DNA of 64,000 nt, taken from assembly GCA_016215445.1 (NCBI GenBank), contig JACRJL010000003.1:280924-344923 (forward strand). The letters are read 5' to 3'. This DNA is from Candidatus Roizmanbacteria bacterium. GTDB lineage: Bacteria > Patescibacteriota > Microgenomatia > UBA1406 > GWC2-37-13. The notes below the pieces were generated by a model. It worked only from the letters and a program-made list of their open reading frames with translations. It had not been told where the DNA came from and ran no database searches. Made by a program: the position numbers and the translations under genes. Below, piece by piece: positions 32,132-41,627 of this stretch. How positions within the stretch are numbered: position 1 is the stretch's first letter; the number at the start of each line of letters is the position of its first letter.

Positions 32132-32137
32132 ATAATA

Positions 32138-33754
32138 ATGATTATTCTTATATCGTTTTCTTTTTTAGCTGGGATAGTGACCATTTTGTCTCCCTGCATT
32201 TTGCCGATTCTTCCCGTGGTTTTGTCAGGAGTAGTTGGAGAAGGAAAAAAAAGACCTTTGGGAATAGTGTCGGGTTTTATTTTGAGTTTTACTTTCTTTA
32301 CTTTGTTATTGTCAGCGATCGTTAAACAGATTGGTATCTCCGCTGATGTTTTAAGAAACATCTCCGTTTTTGTAATCTTCGGTTTTGGTTTAAGTATGCT
32401 CGTTCCGAGTCTCAAGATTATTATGGAAAGGTTTTTTTCCAGACTATCGGGTAATGTTTCGACCAATAATAAGGGGGGCGGTTTTTTGGGCGGCTTATTG
32501 ATTGGGTTGAGTTTGGGATTAATTTGGACTCCTTGCGTCGGACCGATATTGGCTTCAATAATTACTTTAGCCGCTTCGAATACGGTCAATAGCGCAACTG
32601 TTCTAATTACTTTTGCTTATTCTTTGGGGACAGCTATTCCTATGCTTTTAATTATGCAAGGAGGAAAAAGTCTTATCAATAAGGTTCCGTGGCTTTTGCC
32701 CAATGCAGGAAAAATCCAAAGAGCATTCGGTGTTTTAATGATGTTAACGGCATTGGCGATTTACTTTAACGTAGACAGAAAATTTCAAACATATATTTTG
32801 GAGAAATTTCCTAATTACGGGGTTGGTTTGACGAAAATAGAGGATAACCAATCCGTCAAAGAGCAGTTGAAGAAATTAAAATCAGAAAATGAAAAAGATT
32901 TACTAAGTAATCTAAAAAATAGTTTTTATCCAGTGGCGCCAGAGTTGATTAAAGGTGGGCAGTGGTTTAACAGCCAACCCTTGACAATATCTTCCTTAAA
33001 AGGCAAGGTTATTCTTGTCGATTTTTGGACCTATACTTGTATCAACTGTATTCGTACTCTTCCATATCTTAAATCTTGGTATGAAAAATACAAAGACAAA
33101 GGATTAGTGATAATAGGCGTTCATACTCCCGAATTTGAATTCGAGAAGAATCCTGATAACGTTGCCAAAGCTATTAAGGATTTTTCCATAAAATATCCAA
33201 TCATGCAGGATAACGATTATGCTACTTGGCGCGCCTACAATAATCACTACTGGCCGGCGAAGTATTTTATTGACAGGGACGGAAAAATCAGATCGAGTCA
33301 TTTTGGCGAAGGAGAATATGACGAATCAGAAAAACTTATTCAAGAGTTATTGAAAGAGATTGGAAAGTTAAAGGAGGATATGGTTATTGATAATCCTACT
33401 TACAATGTCGAAGCACGGACTCCGGAAACTTATTTGGGTTATAACCGAAGGATTGACGATGGTAATTTGACTTATTCCGGCTCGTGGAAGATAATGGAAG
33501 AGTTGGCTCTTCCAAGTAAAGGTGCTGGTCTCGAGTTTAATTTTGAAGCAAAAAATGTTTTCTTGGTGATGGGGTCGAAAAATAAAATTCCTGGAAAAGT
33601 GAAAATATACTTGGATGAAAAATTTATTGAGGAAATTGAAATCAACAGTTACAGATTATATGATTTGATTAAATTATCACAACCTGGTAAACATATACTA
33701 AGACTGGAGTTTTTAGACAGTAATTTGGAATTATATGCTTTTACCTTCGGATAA
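32138..33754 (+). CDS. DipZ-like CcdA-thioredoxin-CBM-like fusion protein
   Basis: 538 residues in three parts. Residues 1-230 form a CcdA/DsbD membrane domain with cysteines in SPCILPILP and TPCVGPILA. Residues about 265-415 form a TlpA/ResA-type thioredoxin domain with WTYTCINCIRTLPYL. The last 130 residues are a beta-rich domain as in mycobacterial DipZ. The membrane part would carry reducing power from cytoplasmic thioredoxin to the outer domain, which then reduces disulfides. It opposes the oxidising VKOR domain at 17641. The start lies close to a -10 box with no ribosome binding site. Confidence 0.9.
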   Translation: MIILISFSFLAGIVTILSPCILPILPVVLSGVVGEGKKRPLGIVSGFILSFTFFTLLLSAIVKQIGISADVLRNISVFVIFGFGLSMLVPSLKIIMERFFSRLSGNVSTNNKGGGFLGGLLIGLSLGLIWTPCVGPILASIITLAASNTVNSATVLITFAYSLGTAIPMLLIMQGGKSLINKVPWLLPNAGKIQRAFGVLMMLTALAIYFNVDRKFQTYILEKFPNYGVGLTKIEDNQSVKEQLKKLKSENEKDLLSNLKNSFYPVAPELIKGGQWFNSQPLTISSLKGKVILVDFWTYTCINCIRTLPYLKSWYEKYKDKGLVIIGVHTPEFEFEKNPDNVAKAIKDFSIKYPIMQDNDYATWRAYNNHYWPAKYFIDRDGKIRSSHFGEGEYDESEKLIQELLKEIGKLKEDMVIDNPTYNVEARTPETYLGYNRRIDDGNLTYSGSWKIMEELALPSKGAGLEFNFEAKNVFLVMGSKNKIPGKVKIYLDEKFIEEIEINSYRLYDLIKLSQPGKHILRLEFLDSNLELYAFTFG

Positions 33755-33758
33755 AAAT

Positions 33759-34676
33759 ATGGGCAATAACACAAAAGTATCGGTCGTCGGCTGCGGAAGG
33801 GTCGGTATTACAGCTGCGTATACGATGTATTTGAAAAATAACATAAACGAAATCGTTCTTTACGATAGAAACAAGGAAAAAATCGCCGCGGAGAGGCTTG
33901 ATTTTTTGCACAGTTTATCCTTTCTAGGAACGACTAAAGTCAATGTTGCCCAAGATATTAGCGACCTGAAAGACAGTGACATTATTGTTTACTCGGAAGG
34001 CGCCGCCCAAGCTCCTGGGGAAAGTCGTCTTGACCTTGTTAAGAAAAATACCGAGATCCTAGAATCAGTACTTCCTGAACTATTAAAGTATTCACCAAAC
34101 AGTACAATTATTATTGTTGCCAATCCGGTCGACATCTTAACTTACAAAGCCTATAAGCTGGCAAAAATAAAAAAAGGTAAGATCTTTGGGTCGGGAACAA
34201 CCCTCGACACGGCCAGATTTAGATATTACCTTTCGGAGACTTTGAAAGTCAGTCCTATCAATATCCACGGCTATATACTAGGTGAACATGGAGATAGTTC
34301 TTTTCCAACTGTCTCAACCGCCAACGTCGGCGGAGAACTTTTAGAAGCTCTTAAAGGTTATTCGAAAGAGATGGTTATGGAAGCTTATAAAAAAGCAAGA
34401 GATGCCGCCTATGAAATAATTGCCGGAAAAGGCGCAACTTATTATTCAATCGCCGTTGTCGTCGATCAGCTAGTACAGGTCTGTCTTAATGACAGCAAGA
34501 GAATTTTCCCAGTATCAGTTCCCTTAGAAGGAGAATATGGATTTAGTGACGTTTCATTGAGTGTTCCTTGTGTCTTGGGTAAAGACGGCGCAGAAAAAAT
34601 AATTGAACTTGGACTTTCTGATGAGGAAAAAGAAATGATGGAAAAGTCGGTCTTTATTTTGAAGAAATATCTTTAA
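33759..34676 (+). CDS. ldh: L-lactate dehydrogenase
   Basis: 305 residues from ATG 33759; an earlier in-frame start at 33735 lies inside the DipZ-like gene. The NAD-binding VSVVGCGRVGITAA comes first. AQAPGESRLDL carries Gln at the position that separates lactate (Gln) from malate (Arg) dehydrogenases. GTTLDTARFRYYL and GEHGDSSF hold the catalytic Arg and His. It reduces pyruvate to lactate and re-oxidises NADH, a fermentation end step expected in a CPR cell. Confidence 0.88.
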   Translation: MGNNTKVSVVGCGRVGITAAYTMYLKNNINEIVLYDRNKEKIAAERLDFLHSLSFLGTTKVNVAQDISDLKDSDIIVYSEGAAQAPGESRLDLVKKNTEILESVLPELLKYSPNSTIIIVANPVDILTYKAYKLAKIKKGKIFGSGTTLDTARFRYYLSETLKVSPINIHGYILGEHGDSSFPTVSTANVGGELLEALKGYSKEMVMEAYKKARDAAYEIIAGKGATYYSIAVVVDQLVQVCLNDSKRIFPVSVPLEGEYGFSDVSLSVPCVLGKDGAEKIIELGLSDEEKEMMEKSVFILKKYL

Positions 34677-34802
34677 GATATATAAGGATAATATCTTTGT
34701 GAAAAAAGAACAACAGTTCGCCCCGATTACTTTAAAACACAGGCTCCAATTGTCAAAGATATTTTTGAAAACGACCCAACGCTTATAAAACAAGTTGAGC
34801 AA

Positions 34803-35384
34803 ATGGTCGACTTATATTCAGAATCGGTCGAATTAATTTGGAGTGAAGCAGTGAGAAACCACGGTTTTGAAAATATGTTTCATATCCATAAATACAAAAA
34901 AAAGGTTGAAAGCATATATGTAAAGTCAGGCGAAGTTGCGCAAATGTTTGAAGAAATGTATCCGGAATTTGAACCGCTTCTGAGAGCTGCGCCAGAAAAG
35001 TTAGGTCAACTTTTTGGACACTTCGAAACAGAGAAATCAGCTCGAAGGTTGGAACCAGCATACGATATCATAAGTAATGTAGTTGCCCAGAGAGTTGCGG
35101 ATAAATTAAGAGACAATTTGATGGATTCGGAGCCATTAAAAAAAATGCCGAAAAAAAGAAGAAAGAATGCCGTTATAGAAAACGCCGAAAATATTGCTAT
35201 GGCAATGATTTTTGCCGGTACAGGTAAATTAAATGAGAAAGGGGATGATACATTACCGGACAAAGCTTTTAACTTTCATGCCGTTTTCGGCCAAAGTTAT
35301 CTGAAAGCAATGGCTGCAAAAGGACTAAAGCCAAATAGTTGGGCGAAAAGTAAAGTCAAGATAGAACCAGTAGGAAGAAAATAG
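34803..35384 (+). CDS. Unknown protein, possible 5' frameshift at 34702-34707
   Basis: 193 residues from ATG 34803; the protein is mainly helical and I recognise no family. The same frame is open back to 34692 and reads like protein (DYFKTQAPIVKDIFENDP) but has no start codon. A GTG at 34699 lies 6 nt after GATAAT and is followed by a run of six A. Adding one A would join this GTG to the frame and extend the protein by about 35 residues. So the true gene may start at 34699 with a frameshift (sequence error, slippage or decay), or at 34803 as given. Confidence 0.65.
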   Translation: MVDLYSESVELIWSEAVRNHGFENMFHIHKYKKKVESIYVKSGEVAQMFEEMYPEFEPLLRAAPEKLGQLFGHFETEKSARRLEPAYDIISNVVAQRVADKLRDNLMDSEPLKKMPKKRRKNAVIENAENIAMAMIFAGTGKLNEKGDDTLPDKAFNFHAVFGQSYLKAMAAKGLKPNSWAKSKVKIEPVGRK

Positions 35385-35386
35385 AT

Positions 35387-36070
35387 TTATTTTACCAATA
35401 TTGTAATCTCTCCTTTATATAGTTTACCTATCAATTCGTTAGCTTTGCCTCTAATTGTTTCTTCAAATTTTTTTGTCACTTCTCGACAGATAGAGATATC
35501 AGGATTCCAATTCAATGTCATAAAAGATTGCAAAGTTTCATCAATCCTTCGTGACGACTCATAAAAAGCGAAAACCATATCTGGAAAAAAAACTTTAATC
35601 GATTTTAATTTATTTATTAGTTTGTTTTTTTCAGACGGTTTTTTCGGAAGAAATCCTAAAAACATAAACTCGGATGGATCAAAACCAGAAAGGACAAGGG
35701 AACTGATCACAGCCGACGGACCGGGGACGACTGTTAAGGGAATCTTTTCTTTTATACAGGTTTTTACTAGTAGATATCCTGGGTCGCAGACTAATGGAGA
35801 TCCAGACTCGGAAATTAAGGAAACGTTTCTTCCTTGTCTCAAATATTCAATGACTTCTGGTAGTTTTTCAAATTCTTTTTCCTTGTAATAAGAAATCAAT
35901 TTTGTGTAACGTGGAGCGTGTAACGTGTAACGTGTCTTAATAGCTTCGAAAAGGATTTGCGCTGATCTAGTGTCTTCGGCAAGGATGACATCAGATGAAA
36001 CAAGAATCTTAGCTTGACGCAGAGAGATATCGTCAAGATTTCCGATTGGCGTTGCGACGATGTTTAACAT
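35387..36070 (-). CDS. rsmI: 16S rRNA (cytidine-1402-2'-O)-methyltransferase RsmI
   Basis: 227 residues from ATG 36070 (MLNIVATPIGNLDDISLRQ); ATG 36076 is also possible. The tetrapyrrole-methylase fold signatures are VATPIGNL, AEDTRSAQIL, SLISESGSPLVCDPG and VVPGPSAVISSLVLSGF. RsmI methylates the ribose of C1402 in the ribosomal P site. The C-terminal extra domain of longer homologues is absent. The start overlaps the DedA gene by about 38 bp. Confidence 0.95.
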   Translation of the reverse strand: MLNIVATPIGNLDDISLRQAKILVSSDVILAEDTRSAQILFEAIKTRYTLHAPRYTKLISYYKEKEFEKLPEVIEYLRQGRNVSLISESGSPLVCDPGYLLVKTCIKEKIPLTVVPGPSAVISSLVLSGFDPSEFMFLGFLPKKPSEKNKLINKLKSIKVFFPDMVFAFYESSRRIDETLQSFMTLNWNPDISICREVTKKFEETIRGKANELIGKLYKGEITILVK

Positions 36071-36680
36071 ATTCAATAATAATTGGTATTAGAGATATCA
36101 AGATTACTCCGATTATCACAAGAGAAAAATTTTCCTTAACGAATTTAATATTGCCGAAAAAATAACCCGCCATTACTCCAACAGTAACCCATAAAAAGCC
36201 TCCAATCAGATCATAAGAGATAAATTTTTTATAGCTCATTCTACTCACCCCGGCTACAAAAGGGGCAAAAGTCCTGAAAAAAGGCATAAATCTAGCCAAA
36301 ATTATTGTTTTACCTCCGTATTGATCAAAAAATTTTTTCGTTTCTTTTATATGTTTCTCATCAATCGGTATTTTTGGATGCGCGACAATTTTTTTTCCAA
36401 AAAAATAACCTATCCAGTAATTACTTGAATTTCCAATCCAGGCAGCTAAAAGTAAAATAATCCAAAGTACATAAACATTCAAAGAATTTAAAGCAGCAAA
36501 TGCTCCGGCGGCAAACAACAAGGAGTCTCCAGGTAAAAAAGGTGTAAAAACAAGGCCTGTCTCCATAAAGATAATTCCAAATAAAATAGCATATGTAACT
36601 ACACCGTAGGTTGAAATTATCTGCCCGAGATGAATATCAATGTGAATAATAAAATCGACGATGAATTTAATTAACTCCAT
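36033..36680 (-). CDS. DedA-family membrane protein
   Basis: 215 residues. It has the DedA/VTT hallmarks: TPFLPGDSLLFAAGAFAA, GYFFGKKI and ILARFMPFFRTFAPFVAGVSRMSYKKFISYD, then GGFLWV. Members move or flip lipids, including undecaprenyl phosphate, which fits the many lipid-carrier enzymes here. TATAAT (36692-36687) lies 6 nt before ATG 36680, so it is likely leaderless. It is followed by rsmI in an overlapping operon and diverges from uvrB. Confidence 0.92.
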   Translation of the reverse strand: MELIKFIVDFIIHIDIHLGQIISTYGVVTYAILFGIIFMETGLVFTPFLPGDSLLFAAGAFAALNSLNVYVLWIILLLAAWIGNSSNYWIGYFFGKKIVAHPKIPIDEKHIKETKKFFDQYGGKTIILARFMPFFRTFAPFVAGVSRMSYKKFISYDLIGGFLWVTVGVMAGYFFGNIKFVKENFSLVIIGVILISLIPIIIEYVKHRRNANRKS

Positions 36681-36686
36681 CTCACT

Positions 36687-36692
36687 ATTATA
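36687..36692 (-). promoter_or_regulatory. -10 box (TATAAT) 6 nt before the DedA start
   Basis: Consensus TATAAT on the minus strand just upstream of ATG 36680, giving a predicted leaderless message for DedA-rsmI. Confidence 0.6.
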
Positions 36693-36737
36693 GTTGTAAA
36701 TTAGACAAAAATTGAGGTAAAATTAAAGGTTGTTTTT

Positions 36738-38738
36738 ATGTTTAAACTCAAATCATCATTTAAACCAACCGGTGATCAACCTCAAGCAATTGAGAAACTT
36801 GTCTCAGGTGTCAATAAAAACCTAAAAAATCAGGTTCTGCTTGGTGTGACAGGATCGGGAAAAACCTTTACGATGGCCAATGTCATCCAGAAGTTGCAAC
36901 TGCCTACTTTGATAATTTCCCACAACAAAACTTTAGCCGGTCAACTTTATCAGGAGTTTAGGGATTTTTTTCCGGAAAATGCTGTCTCTTATTTCGTTTC
37001 CTACTACGACTATTATCAACCCGAAGCCTATATCCCGACGAGTGATACTTATATAGAAAAGGAAGCGGAGATAAATGAGTTGATTGATAAACTTCGCCTT
37101 AAATCTACAACTAATATTTTAACCAGATCGGATGTGGTCGTGGTTGCTTCGGTTTCGTGTATTTATAATATCGGATCTCCGGCAGAATACGGAAAATTCA
37201 TCTTGGAAATTGAAGTTGGTCAAGAGGTCATCTTAAAAAACATTCTTAGACGGTTGACTGAACTTCAGTATGACAGAAGCGAGTTTGAATTCAAACGGGG
37301 AACATTTAGAGTTAGAGGAGACAAGATCGATATCTATCCTGCTTATGAAGATTTTGGTTATAGATTGATATTAAAAGATGATTTAGTAAAAAAAATAGAA
37401 AAATTTGAACCTTTGAGTGGAAAACAAGTGACAAATAGTCAAACGTCACTAAATAAATTGATCGTATATCCAGCCAAGCATTACATGACAGACCCCAATA
37501 TTTTTAAAAATGTTGAACAGGCGATTAGGGATGATTTGAAAAAAGAATCGGAGCAGTTAAAAAGACAAAAAAGATTAGTCGAGGCAGAAAGATTAATTAG
37601 AAGAGTCAACTATGATTTGGAAATGATTAAAGAAATGGGATACGTCAATGGGATTGAAAACTATTCTCGTTACTTCGACGGTAGAAATATTGGTGACCCG
37701 CCTTATTCATTGATTGATTATTTTCGAGAAACATATATGGACGATTGGCTTCTTTTTATTGATGAATCTCATATGACTGTTCCCCAGATGAGGGGAATGT
37801 TTAACGGCGATTATTCCCGAAAAAAAACTCTTATAGATTTCGGTTTCCGTTTACGGGCTGCTTTTGATAATCGGCCGCTTAAGTTTGAAGAGTTTTATCC
37901 TATGGCAAAAAAAATCATCTATGTTTCTGCCACTCCCAACGATTGGGAGTTAAAAAGATCGACGGTGGCTGAACAGCTTATAAGGCCGACAGGAATAATC
38001 GACCCGGAAATAATTATAAGAAAGGCGTCTGGAGAAATAGAGGACTTAATTAAAGAAATAGAAATTCGGGCAAAGAAAAATGAAAAAATTTTAGTTACCA
38101 CTCTTACAAAAAAAACAGCCGAAGATCTCACGGCCTATCTTCTAGAAAAAAACATTAAGGCCTCTTATTTACATTCTGATATCCAGACTTTAGAAAGATC
38201 TGATATATTGGATAATCTAAGAAAAGGAGAGTTTGACGTTTTAATCGGAGTAAATCTATTAAGAGAAGGGTTAGACCTTCCCGAGGTTTCATTGGTTGCT
38301 ATTTTAGACGCCGACAAGGAAGGTTTTTTGCGGTCGAAAACCTCTCTAGTCCAGACCATGGGAAGAGCCGCAAGGAATATTTCCAGCCAGGTTATCCTTT
38401 ATGCAGATACGATTACAAAATCAATCAAAGAATCCACTTCGGAAATAAAAAGAAGAAGGCGATATCAGTTGGTTTATAACAAAAAACACAGAATCACTCC
38501 GAAAACTATTTATAAACCAATCAGGGAAAGGATTATTGATAAAGAAGAGGAGTTGCTGTTGTTTGATCGTCCGTTTGATCTTGGTGACATAGAAGGTCTT
38601 AAGGCCGAGGCGATGACACCTTATGATAAGAAAAAAACAGTTAAGAAATTGGAAAGTGAAATGAAAAAACAAGCAGAAGATTTGAACTTTGAGCTGGCGA
38701 TTAAAATTAGAAATAAAATTAATGAATTAAAAACTTAA
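36738..38738 (+). CDS. uvrB: Excinuclease ABC subunit UvrB
   Basis: 666 residues, normal length. It has Walker [10 protein letters not shown], the beta-hairpin region [13 protein letters not shown], the DEAD-like [14 protein letters not shown] and helicase motif [12 protein letters not shown]. The C-terminal UVR domain binds UvrC. It verifies damage during nucleotide excision repair. Its stop is followed at once by the uvrA start, so the two are co-translated. Confidence 0.99.
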   Translation: MFKLKSSFKPTGDQPQAIEKLVSGVNKNLKNQVLLGVTGSGKTFTMANVIQKLQLPTLIISHNKTLAGQLYQEFRDFFPENAVSYFVSYYDYYQPEAYIPTSDTYIEKEAEINELIDKLRLKSTTNILTRSDVVVVASVSCIYNIGSPAEYGKFILEIEVGQEVILKNILRRLTELQYDRSEFEFKRGTFRVRGDKIDIYPAYEDFGYRLILKDDLVKKIEKFEPLSGKQVTNSQTSLNKLIVYPAKHYMTDPNIFKNVEQAIRDDLKKESEQLKRQKRLVEAERLIRRVNYDLEMIKEMGYVNGIENYSRYFDGRNIGDPPYSLIDYFRETYMDDWLLFIDESHMTVPQMRGMFNGDYSRKKTLIDFGFRLRAAFDNRPLKFEEFYPMAKKIIYVSATPNDWELKRSTVAEQLIRPTGIIDPEIIIRKASGEIEDLIKEIEIRAKKNEKILVTTLTKKTAEDLTAYLLEKNIKASYLHSDIQTLERSDILDNLRKGEFDVLIGVNLLREGLDLPEVSLVAILDADKEGFLRSKTSLVQTMGRAARNISSQVILYADTITKSIKESTSEIKRRRRYQLVYNKKHRITPKTIYKPIRERIIDKEEELLLFDRPFDLGDIEGLKAEAMTPYDKKKTVKKLESEMKKQAEDLNFELAIKIRNKINELKT

Positions 38739-41627
38739 ATGAATGATTTAATAAAAGTCCGAGGTGCCAGACAACACAATCTAAAAAATATCAATCTTGA
38801 TATTCCCAAAAATAAACTTGTGATAATTACAGGTATTTCTGGATCGGGGAAATCTTCTTTGGCTTTCGATACAATCTATGCCGAAGGACAAAGACGTTAT
38901 GTGGAGTCACTTTCTGCCTATGCGAGACAGTTCCTTGGCATTATGGATAAACCAGACGTTGATCTTATCGAAGGCTTGTCACCGTCAATTTCAATTGACC
39001 AAAAGACCGCTTCCCATAATCCCAGGTCTACGGTAGGAACGATTACGGAAATTTATGATTATTTACGCCTGCTTTTCGCCCGTGTCGGTCATCCTCATTG
39101 TCCGGAATGCGGCAGGGAAATAAACAAAATGTCTCTTGATGAAATTATTGATAAAATCGTCGAACAAATCGTTAAACGATTGCAAACGGAAAAGATAAAA
39201 CCGTTGACCTTTACGATTTTATCACCGGTTGCCCGGTCTAAAAAAGGGGAATTCAAAGATCTTTTTGCCAATCTGCAAATTAAGGGTTTCTCGACCGTAA
39301 GAGTTGATGGGAGTGAAAAAAAGTTAGACGAAGAAATTGATTTAATAAAAACTAACAAGCATGATATTGAAGTTGTCATAGACCAATTTTCATTAAATTA
39401 TAAGCAAACAAAAGACGCGGTTTTTTTGTCAAATCTTAAATCAAGAATGTCAACATCGGTCGAACAATCTTTGAATCTTTCCGACGGGTTGGTCCTTGTT
39501 GGTTTTGATAAAGAAGAACATCTTTATTCGGAAAAGTTTTCCTGCCCGATCGACAATATTTCCTTGCCGGAACTGGAGCCGAGGATGTTTTCTTTCAATT
39601 CTCCTCTTGGTGCTTGTGAGCAGTGTCGGGGAATCGGAACAATTTTTGCCGTAGACAAAGATTCTATACTCAATAAAAATCTGAGTATCTTAGAAGGTGG
39701 GATCCTACCTTTCAATAAATTCTTTTTTCATGAAACTTGGTATATAAGGCTGATAAAACAGGTAGCAGAAGAAGAAGGAATAGAGCTTAACAAACCGATA
39801 AACCAATTAACCAGTGAACAAATTAAGATTCTTCTTTACGGTACAGATAAAGTTTATAGGGTTCCCGGAACCAACCGTTTCGGAAAGCCAACTATCATCT
39901 ATGAAAAATATTCGGGAATTGTCTCTGAGCTTGAACGGAAGTATTTTGAGTCAACTGGCGACTATAGCAATTTTGAGATTCAAAAATATATGAAGGAAGA
40001 AACCTGCCCCAAGTGTAAAGGAGACAAATTAAAACCTGAGATATTATCAATTACTGTAGATAAAAAAAATATTGCTCAACTATCTCAAAATTCGATCGAT
40101 TTTCTAATCAATCATTTTCAGACGACTTTACCACCAGTTCTTTCTTTATATGAAAAACAAATTGCCAAACCGATTATTAAAGAAATTCTCTCACGTCTTA
40201 ATTTTTTGAATAATGTCGGATTGTCTTATTTGACAGTAGCAAGAACCGCCAAGACTCTGTCAGGTGGTGAGTTGCAGAGAATAAGATTGGCGTCTCAGAT
40301 AGGAACAGGTTTGACAGGAGTTTTGTATGTTTTAGACGAACCATCTATAGGGTTGCATCCGAAAGACGTTTCTTCTCTGATCGATACTCTTAAAAAATTG
40401 AGGGATTTGGGTAATAGTCTCATTATTGTTGAACACGATTGGGAAACTATAGAGTCGGGAGATCATATAATCGAGTTGGGACCAAAAGCAGGAAAGCATG
40501 GCGGAAAGGTGATTTTTAACGGTAGTTTGTCGGCAATTAAAAAAAATCCCTTTTCTTTAACCGGTCAGTTTTTATCGGGGAAAAGAAAAATAAAATTCCC
40601 TGAAAAAGAACTAAATAAACGCAATGGGGAAATTATTCTTAAAGGCGCGAAAGAACACAACCTAAAAAATATTACAATTAGATTACCATTGGGTAATTTG
40701 ATTGCCGTTACAGGCGTTTCCGGGAGCGGTAAGTCTACTCTTATAACAGAAACAATCTATCCTGGACTAAAGTATTATTTAGACGGTTATTATCAAGAAA
40801 AAATTGGAGAATTCACTAGTCTGGAAGGCTATCAATATATTGATAGGGTTTACTTAGTTGATCAATCTCCGATCGGTCGGACTCCAAGATCTAACCCGTC
40901 GACCTATGTTGGATTTTTTGATGAAATTAGGGAAATTTTTTCGGAAACTACAGATGCTCGGGTGGCTGGTTTTAAAAAAGGAAGGTTCTCTTTTAATATT
41001 AAGGGTGGCCGGTGTGAAAAATGTCAGGGTGCTGGAGTTCTTAGAATCGAGATGCAGTTTTTGAGTGATGTTTACGTTGTTTGCGATGTTTGCGACGGTA
41101 AAAGGTATAACAAGGAAACTTTGGAGATTAGATATAAGGGAAAAAATATTTATGAAATTTTAAAAATGACCGTCGACGAAGCCGCTGATTTTTTTACAAA
41201 TCATTTTAGGATTTTTGCCAAACTCAATTTTCTCAAAAAAACAGGTCTCGGCTATTTAGAATTGGGTCAGCCGGCCCCGACACTTTCAGGAGGCGAAGCG
41301 CAGAGGTTGAAATTGGTCAATGAGTTGTCGAGGCGTGAAACCGGACGAGCTTTATATATTCTTGATGAACCGACAACCGGTCTTCATTTTTATGATATAG
41401 AAAAATTATTAGAAACACTGCAAGAGTTAGTCAATCGCGGAAATACTGTAATTGTTATAGAACATAATTTAGATGTAATAAAAAACTGCCAGTATCTGAT
41501 TGATTTGGGGCCAGAAGGCGGAGATAGAGGAGGCAAGATTGTTTATCAGGGTGAACTTAAAGGTATAATAAATGTAAAGGAATCATATACTGGAGAATAT
41601 TTAAGAAAAATGTCAAATAACAAATGA
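38739..41627 (+). CDS. uvrA: Excinuclease ABC subunit UvrA
   Basis: 962 residues, normal length. Two ABC modules are seen: Walker [10 protein letters not shown] and GVSGSGKST, signatures [12 protein letters not shown] and [12 protein letters not shown]. Zinc-binding cysteines lie in HCPECG, EQCRG and CEKCQGAG...CDVCDG. It begins the base after uvrB ends and overlaps the next gene by 4 bp. It finds bulky DNA lesions and loads UvrB. Confidence 0.99.
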   Translation: MNDLIKVRGARQHNLKNINLDIPKNKLVIITGISGSGKSSLAFDTIYAEGQRRYVESLSAYARQFLGIMDKPDVDLIEGLSPSISIDQKTASHNPRSTVGTITEIYDYLRLLFARVGHPHCPECGREINKMSLDEIIDKIVEQIVKRLQTEKIKPLTFTILSPVARSKKGEFKDLFANLQIKGFSTVRVDGSEKKLDEEIDLIKTNKHDIEVVIDQFSLNYKQTKDAVFLSNLKSRMSTSVEQSLNLSDGLVLVGFDKEEHLYSEKFSCPIDNISLPELEPRMFSFNSPLGACEQCRGIGTIFAVDKDSILNKNLSILEGGILPFNKFFFHETWYIRLIKQVAEEEGIELNKPINQLTSEQIKILLYGTDKVYRVPGTNRFGKPTIIYEKYSGIVSELERKYFESTGDYSNFEIQKYMKEETCPKCKGDKLKPEILSITVDKKNIAQLSQNSIDFLINHFQTTLPPVLSLYEKQIAKPIIKEILSRLNFLNNVGLSYLTVARTAKTLSGGELQRIRLASQIGTGLTGVLYVLDEPSIGLHPKDVSSLIDTLKKLRDLGNSLIIVEHDWETIESGDHIIELGPKAGKHGGKVIFNGSLSAIKKNPFSLTGQFLSGKRKIKFPEKELNKRNGEIILKGAKEHNLKNITIRLPLGNLIAVTGVSGSGKSTLITETIYPGLKYYLDGYYQEKIGEFTSLEGYQYIDRVYLVDQSPIGRTPRSNPSTYVGFFDEIREIFSETTDARVAGFKKGRFSFNIKGGRCEKCQGAGVLRIEMQFLSDVYVVCDVCDGKRYNKETLEIRYKGKNIYEILKMTVDEAADFFTNHFRIFAKLNFLKKTGLGYLELGQPAPTLSGGEAQRLKLVNELSRRETGRALYILDEPTTGLHFYDIEKLLETLQELVNRGNTVIVIEHNLDVIKNCQYLIDLGPEGGDRGGKIVYQGELKGIINVKESYTGEYLRKMSNNK

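Noticed and set aside
32107-32589. N-terminal extension of the transferase frame ending at 30724, up to 621 residues
   Set aside because: The first 161 codons lie antisense within the CcdA part of the DipZ-like gene and read as low-quality sequence rich in Pro and Lys. The family start MSKKHLIIEIF at 32106 and the shared promoter region fit better.
33759-34676. Malate dehydrogenase
   Set aside because: The specificity residue is Gln in AQAPGESR, which favours lactate; malate enzymes have Arg there.
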